A stretch of 64,000 nt of DNA from Aphidius gifuensis (lineage: Eukaryota; Arthropoda; Insecta; Hymenoptera; Braconidae): NCBI RefSeq assembly GCF_014905175.1, contig NC_057790.1:22532469-22596468 (forward strand). The letters are read 5' to 3'. Shown one piece after another: positions 58,737 through 64,000 of the stretch; positions within the stretch are counted from its first letter, which is position 1, and every line of letters starts with the position of its first letter. Below the pieces are notes generated by a model, which saw only the letters and a program-made list of their open reading frames with translations, was not told the DNA's origin and did no database searches. Both the position numbers and the translations under genes were made by a program.

Positions 58737-59400
58737 AAGGATTTGTATTTGTATGGTGATAGAAAAACCATGCTGATGGATCTCTTTTAGGATTGTTGTA
58801 AGATAATTTATATCACAATTATTTTAATGATAATATAAATAAATAATTAATAAATATCATTGTTTACAGATTGAGAAAAAAGAACGTGTACATTTTTATT
58901 TATTTATGCTAGATGTACATAGTAAAATTCATCAAGTTAAAAAAACAATAAAACGTGTTTATAGTAGTACAAAACTTTGACCATTTGATCCAATACCACT
59001 AGTTGCTGATATGATTATTGAAAAATCATGGCTAATATATGTTTTGATGATGTTGCTGATGCAACGATATTGAAACCATTATTTACTGAATTATTTGATC
59101 GTGTAATTATTGCAATCATTAACATATTGTTACAACAAGTAATACAGCTCCAGATGATTTATACGAAAGTGGATTACAAAGAGGAAATTTTATTCCATTT
59201 ATATAAGTGTTAAAAAATTATTGTTTAGTTTTATTACTTGATTCAGGAATTAATTATAGATTAAAAATTGGACAAGGTAAAAATCGCTGTTATTTTATCA
59301 AAATACAAGACCCAGATGATTCAGTTGGAAAATGGAAATGCTACTATTAGACCAAAAGTTAAGGAATTGATGTGACCAAAGAAATTATGTGGTAAGCAGC
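58737..59400 (+). pseudogene. AFG1-like ATPase (AFG1L/LACE1) fragment, left copy
   Basis: Conceptual translation in shifting frames gives AFG1 family blocks in order: LYLYG...KTMLMDLF (Walker A region, with several P-loop residues missing), a TAG stop, an intron-like segment ending TTTACAG near 58869, then EKKERVHF, FMLDVHSKIHQVKKTIKRV, a TGA stop, PFDPIP, CFDD-VADATILKPLFTELFDR (Walker B region with the EFQVTDI residues lost), APDDLYESGLQRGNFIPF, a stop, LLLDSGINYRL, and IRPKVKEL near 59345. AFG1L is a mitochondrial AAA ATPase. At least three stops, a frameshift near 59033 and deletions show that it is dead as a protein gene. The retained intron shows a genomic rather than retrotransposed origin. 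It is only a middle portion of the gene. Confidence 0.85.
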
Positions 59401-59557
59401 ATTAATTTCTTAGCTCCATTTTTTCCTTGTCCACTGCTTGCCCTTGGTATTTTTTTTTATTAAGATATATTGCTATAATTTTATTTTTTTACTAAATAAT
59501 AAATACCAAAGACAAGCAGTGGCCAAGGAAAAAATGGAGTTCTGAAATTTATGCTGC
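59396..59557. repeat. 57-bp arm hairpin inside the foldback locus
   Basis: 59396-59453 and 59500-59557 are reverse complements at roughly 50 of 57 positions, with a 46-nt AT-rich spacer. The arm includes GGTATTT at the loop end and GCAGCAT at the base. The plus copy begins right after TTATGTGGTAA, which looks like an AFG1L exon end followed by its donor, so the module may derive from an AFG1L intron or from a repeat that sat in it. Confidence 0.75.
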
Positions 59558-59836
59558 CTATCCAATTATTTTTCTGGCTGCATTAATTCTTTTGCTCGAT
59601 TTTTTCTTTGGCCATTGTTTGTCCTTGGAATTTTTCTCATTTATTTAACAAATAAAATTGAATTAATACATTATAATAAATTAAAATACCAAGAACAAGC
59701 AGTATTCGAAGAAAAAAATGTAGCTATAAGGAATTGATAAGGCTTATACCACATAATTCCTTTTGCTGCATTAATTTCTTAGCTTCATCTTTTCTTTAGT
59801 CTCTTGCTTGTGCTTGGTATTTTTTTTTATTAAAAT

Positions 59837-60069
59837 ACCAGCAATATCAGTTACCTATGATTATCAAATATTAAATTTAATGTTTTTAATTCATCATGAT
59901 TTTTTATAAATTTAATTTTGTCTTGTCTGAAATTTATCAAAACATAATAGCTATGATTTTTCAATAATCATATCAGCAACTAGTGGTATTGGATCAAATG
60001 GTCAAAGTTTTGTACTACTATAAACACGTTTTATTGTTTTTTTAACTTGATGAATTTTACTATGTACAT
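59837..60069 (-). pseudogene. AFG1L fragment, right copy, inverted
   Basis: On the minus strand 60069-59951 repeats the left copy (MLDVHSKIHQVKKTI... through PFDPIPLVADMIIEKS) and then continues in frame LLCFDKFQ (to about 59927), an intron-like interval ending ATCATAG at about 59855, and VTDIAG to 59837. The FDEFQ/VTDIAD join is the Walker B region of AFG1 proteins, and this copy keeps residues that the left copy has lost. The TGA stop after STKL is shared with the left copy. The putative donor reads CAGACAAG, so it is not canonical. A short plus-oriented scrap, DVT-KKL-GK, follows at about 60077-60106. Confidence 0.8.
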
Positions 60070-60304
60070 CATCATTGATGTGACTATAAAGAAATTATAT
60101 GGTAAGCAACATTAACTCCTTAGCTTTATCTTTTTCTTAGACACTGCTTGTTCTTGGTGTTTATTTTATTAAAATAAATTGCTTTAATTTTATTTGTTAA
60201 ATAAATAATGTATTATGTAGTTGTATTATTTTTTTACATAATGAAGGAATACTCTAACTGAGCTACACAAAAAAAAAAAAAAATATAAACAAAATGTGAC
60301 TTTA

Positions 60305-60678
60305 TGGATTCTTCTTGCTACTTTCCTCACCAGCACTGTACTGATATTCCGTGAGCAACAACTCTCCTATGCCAATACACAGTGTGACGTCACAGATTAC
60401 CCTCCTTGTTAAACTCCATGATCGAGAATAAAAAAAAAAATAAAAAATAAATTAAGCACATGCATTGGCATTGATAGAAGTGAGGTTATTGTTTGTTAAC
60501 ATATTGGAGTATTATCTTGAAGTTTTTTTAAATCAAACTGTTATTAATTAATACAGACTGACTGTAATGATATAAATTGTCTTTATGATAAATTAAAAAG
60601 GTAAGATAAATTAAAGTAATTATTTGAACAATAAACCTATTAATTAAATATGTTATTATTTATTATAGACAAGCAAAA
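60305..60678 (+). promoter_or_regulatory. Promoter and 5' UTR of the C9orf85-like gene
   Basis: A perfect CRE/ATF palindrome, TGACGTCA, lies at about 60385-60392 in a GC-richer patch. A 5' UTR intron is likely: donor AAAAAG|GTAAGA at 60600/60601 and acceptor TTATTATAG|ACAAGC at 60668/60669, 10 bp before the ATG. The left half of this region is also the outer right arm of the inverted repeat. Confidence 0.5.
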
Positions 60679-61433
60679 ATGAGTTGTCAAAAAGGTAGTG
60701 GTGTTCGTTCAAGACCACAAAAATATCAAAATCGTCATGTATTTAAAAATAATCTTCATGATACATCACATATGACTAAAAAAATAAATAGCATTCAAGT
60801 TGTTAATGTATGTGAAAGATGTAAAAAAATAATTGAATGGAAAATTAAATATAAAAAATATAAGCCATTAAAAGCATCAAGTAAATGTGTCAAGTGCGAT
60901 GAAAAATGTGTTAAACATGCTTATCATATAATGTGTGGTCCTTGTGCATCAAAAAATGAAGTTTGTCCAAAATGTGGTGAAAAAGCTGAATTGATAAAGC
61001 CAGATGAAGAAAAAGATAAATTAACACTTGACAGAGAAATGAGATTGATGCTTAAAAAATTACCAGAAAGAAAAAGAAGAACATTTATGCGTTATATGAA
61101 CAGACAAGGTTTGTATTTTCATGATTTTTTTAAATAATTAAAATGTACTTTAAAAATAAATAATAAACATTTAATTTTATTCAAGGTGAAACAAAAGAAA
61201 CAAATGCTAAAAATGAAGAAGGTTCTGATGAAGAAAATATTGATGATGAAGAAGAAGATGAAAAATTGGAAGGAAAAAATGAAAATAATATTGTTGAAGA
61301 TGCTCCATTGACTCGTGATGATTTAATTGCTAAATTACAATCATTAATGGTGTCAAAGAAAAAAAATGATGATTCAGACAGTGATTTTAATGATGCAGGA
61401 TCCATTGAAGAGAGTGAAAGTGATAGTGATTAA
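60679..61433 (+). CDS. C9orf85-like protein (DUF2039), 2 coding exons
   Basis: Exons 60679-61108 and 61186-61433 (GT-AG, phase 1), 225 aa. The N-terminus MSCQKGSGVRSRPQKYQNRH and the cysteine-rich core match the eukaryotic C9orf85/DUF2039 family: VCERCKKIIEWKIKYKKYKPL, KCVKCDEKCVKHAYHIMC, CGPCASKNEVCPKC. The paired CxxC motifs suggest zinc binding. The second exon is almost entirely acidic (GSDEENIDDEEEDE, SIEESESDSD), a lineage-variable tail. The family has no settled biochemical role that I can name. The start is the first ATG after the UTR intron acceptor and agrees with the family N-terminus. Confidence 0.93.
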
Positions 61434-61713
61434 TTAAATAATCAGTGGTAATTTTGTAACACAAATAACGTTCATTCAATTCTTTGTATTTTATATTAAA
61501 CTTTTTTTTCTTTTTATATATAATTTAAATTCATCAAAAATAATTATAATGAGTTAATAAAAAAAAACAAGTGATTCAAAATATACTTCAACTGTTTTTA
61601 TTTATTTATTTTTATATTTATATTTTTTCTTATGTAAGTTTTAACCTTTTTTTTTTAGAATTTATTTTTGATATTTTTGGTGAAAATTATTCTTAGAGTA
61701 AAGTAAAAAAAAA

Positions 61714-62678
61714 ATGACAACAACAGAAGTATATGAGAAACCAAAATTGAGCTGTAAATCTCGAGGTATTTTCTGTTTTTTTTTTTCTCAATTTAGATGA
61801 TGGTGTTAAATATTTTTAAAATGATTTAATTTTATTAATTCAAATAAACAAAAGGGCCAGGCCCAGCTTATAATCTTCCTACACTGGTTGGATACAATGA
61901 TCATGATCCATCACGTCACAGATATCCAGCGTATTCACTCCGTAAACGTCTTGATAGTAAAGGTGAAACAGTTGGTCCAGGACCTGATTACAATGTGGAT
62001 CATTTGACTGAAAAAGGTCTTGATAAACCACCAGAATTTACAATTGCTGGAAGAGCTCCATTCAAAGGTCTAAATCAAATAAAATATTGTATAAAATAAC
62101 AACAGACTTGTTAATTAAATTTTAAAAAATTATCTAAATATAGTTATTGGATTTGGACCTGGTCCAGGTGCTTATAATCCAGAAAAATGTCCACCAATGA
62201 ATCACAGTAAAAGACCACCTGCTTATTCACTCAAATCAAGATTAACAAATAAATATGACAACAGTGGACCTGGACCAAATGCCTACACTGTGCCAACTTG
62301 TTTGGGTCCAAGTATTCCAGACAAACGAGCATTTGGTGCTTTTACAATGTAACTTAATTAAATTATAAATAATTCCTTTTTTTTTTTAATAATTCAATTG
62401 ATTGTTGTTTCAGTACTGGATTAAGATCACAACAAAAAAAATATGTTGGTCCAAGTCCAGCTCAATATACAAAATTAAATTATGATGTTATTAAAAAAAA
62501 AACTCCTGCATATTCCATGAAGTATCGACACAATACTCGCAGTCAATCTTCCGGACCAGGACCTCAATATTATCCTCTTTATAATACAAAAAAAAATTCT
62601 CCACAGTTTTCGTTTGGTGTTAGACACAGTGATTGTGCATCACCTGCGAGGGTCGAGTTGGATGATTTGGAAGATTAA
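61714..62678 (+). CDS. SHIPPO/PG-rich repeat protein (ODF3/CIMAP family), first of a tandem pair
   Basis: Exons 61714-61765, 61855-62067, 62144-62348, 62414-62678; 735 nt, 244 aa, GT-AG with consistent phases. Repeats of the sperm-tail PG-rich type recur every 30-45 residues: GPGPAYNLP (from residue 18), GPGPDYNVD, GPGPGAYNP, GPGPNAYTVP, GPSPAQYTKL and GPGPQYYPL, alternating with the family's second motif (PAYSLRKR, PEFTIAGR, PAYSLKSR, PAYSMKYR, PQFSFGVR). Family members are ciliary and flagellar microtubule-associated proteins, usually testis-enriched. No signal peptide or membrane segment. The paralogous gene starts 392 bp downstream on the same strand. Confidence 0.93.
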
Positions 62679-63070
62679 TTATTAAAGAAATAAAAAAAAT
62701 CTAAATTATCTAATTATTAAATTAATCATTAAATTTTTTTTAATAACTTTTTTTTTTTTTTTTCACAATAAAATAATAAACAAAATAATTAAATATTTTT
62801 TATTTCAATTTAAAATTAAGAAAGTCATTTTAAAAAAATTTCTTCATCTTATTATTGTTTAAAAAAAAAAAAAAAAGAATCCCATTTATTTGGAATAATA
62901 ACAAATAAAATACCATGAAGTTGGTTTCATTACTTTTTCAACAAAAAAAAAAAAAAAAACATTCAACAAATTTTAGTACACCTTTCAAAATTAATCAATC
63001 AAAATTTTCAGTATTTTCGACAAAAATAAAATTCAATTTCGACATAATAATCTAAATTATTAATTTAAAA
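62679..63070. other. Intergenic spacer between the two SHIPPO genes
   Basis: 392 bp of AT-rich DNA with A and T runs. It must hold the 3' UTR of the upstream gene (AATAAA at about 62768-62776) and the promoter of the second gene. No distinct core promoter motif recognised. Confidence 0.6.
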
Positions 63071-63948
63071 ATGCCACCAAAAAAGAAACAAAAAAAAATC
63101 AAGAAAGAAAAGCATGGAAATATACAAGCTGAAGATAATATGCCAATTGTCTGTGGTTTCCGAGGTTAAATATTCATCTTCTTTTCTCAATGAATTATAA
63201 ATGATTGATAAATTTTTTTTCTCTTTAATTTATTTAGGTCCAGGACCTGTGTACAAACTAAAACCAGTTGTAGGATATGACGATCATTGTCACTCGAAAC
63301 TAAGAAATCCTGCTTACACAATATTGGGTAAACGTCCTGCCTTTGAATTAGCACAAGATGGACCAGGTCCAATATACTTGCCAAAATTTCCACCAACTGA
63401 TGGATTTTCTTTTGGAGTACCACTACCACCAATTAGTAAGCTTAATCGACTTGTGATAAATTTAACAAACAAAAATTTAAACAATTAAAAACATTTTAGA
63501 ATACGAGAGTTCACCGGGTCCTTATACACTACCAACACCAAAAATAACACCAATTACAATGAAGTGGAGAACAAAACCTCGTGGTGTTACTGCATCAGCA
63601 GGACCATACGATCTTCCAAGAACATTAAATGGACCAAAATTTACAATGTATTGTTATCTTTTAAAATGATAAAGATAAAAAATATATTTCTTTATTTGTT
63701 TTTTAATTTTTAGAGGTGTACGACTGCGAGATTCTACACTAGAAGGTGGTCCAGGACCAGGTCCAGCACCACAAGCACCAAAAGGACCTGCATTTAGCAT
63801 TGGTCACAGACCACCTGGTTCAAGATATCAAGCAAATCCTGGACCTTATGATCCAGTTGATCTAAATAAAGGACCTGCATTTACATTTGGTAGACGTTAT
63901 CCACCTTGCGTTGCTCCACTCATAACTGAATGTGATAAATCCTGCTAA
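63071..63948 (+). CDS. SHIPPO/PG-rich repeat protein (ODF3/CIMAP family), second of a tandem pair
   Basis: Exons 63071-63164, 63238-63435, 63500-63647, 63714-63948; 675 nt, 224 aa. The Lys-rich N-terminus (MPPKKKQKKIKKEK) is followed by PG-type repeats GPGPVYKLKP, GPGPIYLPKF, SPGPYTLPTP, SAGPYDLPRT and NPGPYDPVDL, with matching PAYTILGKR, FSFGVPLPP, PAFSIGHRPP and PAFTFGRRYPP elements. The four-exon layout and intron phases (1, 1, 2) equal those of the upstream gene, supporting tandem duplication. Likely a flagellar or axonemal microtubule-binding protein. The stop is TAA at 63946. Confidence 0.93.
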
Positions 63949-64000
63949 TCAACACACTAATTTCCATTAAAAACAAACAAAAAAAAAAAAAAGGCTATTA

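Larger units (their letters stand above)
58386..60428. repeat. Complex 2-kb foldback locus built from AFG1L gene fragments
   Basis: Outer arms: 58386-58661 is complementary to 60122-60428. The inner 150 bp (from AGTCACAT through the TGTGTAGCTCAG landmark to AGATAAAGCT) is nearly perfect apart from a roughly 30-nt gap in the left copy; the outermost 130 bp are diverged but still align (AAGGAGGGTAATCT, AGTAGCAAGAAG). Inner arms: 58912-59031 is complementary to 59951-60069 with one mismatch. Between them a 57-bp module with CACTGCTTG...TTGGTATTT occurs in alternating orientation (59396-59453 with 59500-59557 as a hairpin; further copies near 59577, 59688, 59757, 60105 and 58629). No transposase frame and no clear target-site duplication were seen. 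It is best described as a rearranged inverted duplication or a foldback element carrying a host gene fragment. Confidence 0.85.

Noticed and set aside
58386..60428. Autonomous DNA transposon
   Set aside because: The long inverted ends suggest one, but no transposase frame or clear target-site duplication is visible; the only protein homology inside is to AFG1L.

Overview
The window is eukaryotic nuclear DNA from an insect, most likely a very AT-rich hymenopteran (parasitoid wasp type). Reasons: short GT-AG introns, arthropod-style core promoters, a perfect copy of the insect microRNA miR-315, and animal single-copy genes whose exons can be joined with no frame errors. No bacterial, organellar or viral genes were seen.

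Layout. 1-1225: a 124-bp satellite array. 1226-6229: no recognisable coding sequence; probably largely the first intron of an unidentified minus-strand gene whose first coding exon and promoter lie at 6230-6600. 10312-16343 (-): host cell factor (HCF-1), five coding exons, 1692 aa, with two Taspase1-type cleavage motifs. 18565-24330 (-): coatomer subunit alpha, three coding exons, 1223 aa. Its first intron hosts, on the opposite strand, a small TATA-driven gene for a secreted low-complexity protein (22970-23920). 25210-26808 (+): CRELD, divergent from coatomer alpha across an 880-bp shared upstream region. 26809-58385: a 31-kb gene desert of AT-rich DNA with mir-315 (54660-54724), several unexplained hairpins (best at 37129-37235) and a few splice-site-like candidates for a pri-miRNA transcript.

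58386-60428: the most unusual locus. It is a 2-kb nested inverted repeat built from broken genomic pieces of an AFG1-like ATPase gene (AFG1L/LACE1). Two pieces face each other as nearly identical 120-bp arms, enclosed by longer outer arms of about 150-280 bp, with a short module repeated in alternating orientation between them. If transcribed it would fold into long double-stranded RNA matching a mitochondrial ATPase gene, which makes it a candidate hairpin-RNA/endo-siRNA locus. Its right edge merges with the promoter of the next gene.

60679-61433 (+): C9orf85-like (DUF2039) protein. 61714-62678 and 63071-63948 (+): two tandem SHIPPO/PG-rich-repeat genes (ODF3/CIMAP family, sperm-tail microtubule proteins).

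Functional links are weak, as expected for animal gene order. Coatomer alpha and CRELD both serve the early secretory pathway and share an upstream region. The two SHIPPO genes are a tandem paralogue pair. All exon joins were made by eye from splice sites and conservation with remembered family sequences; no search was run.
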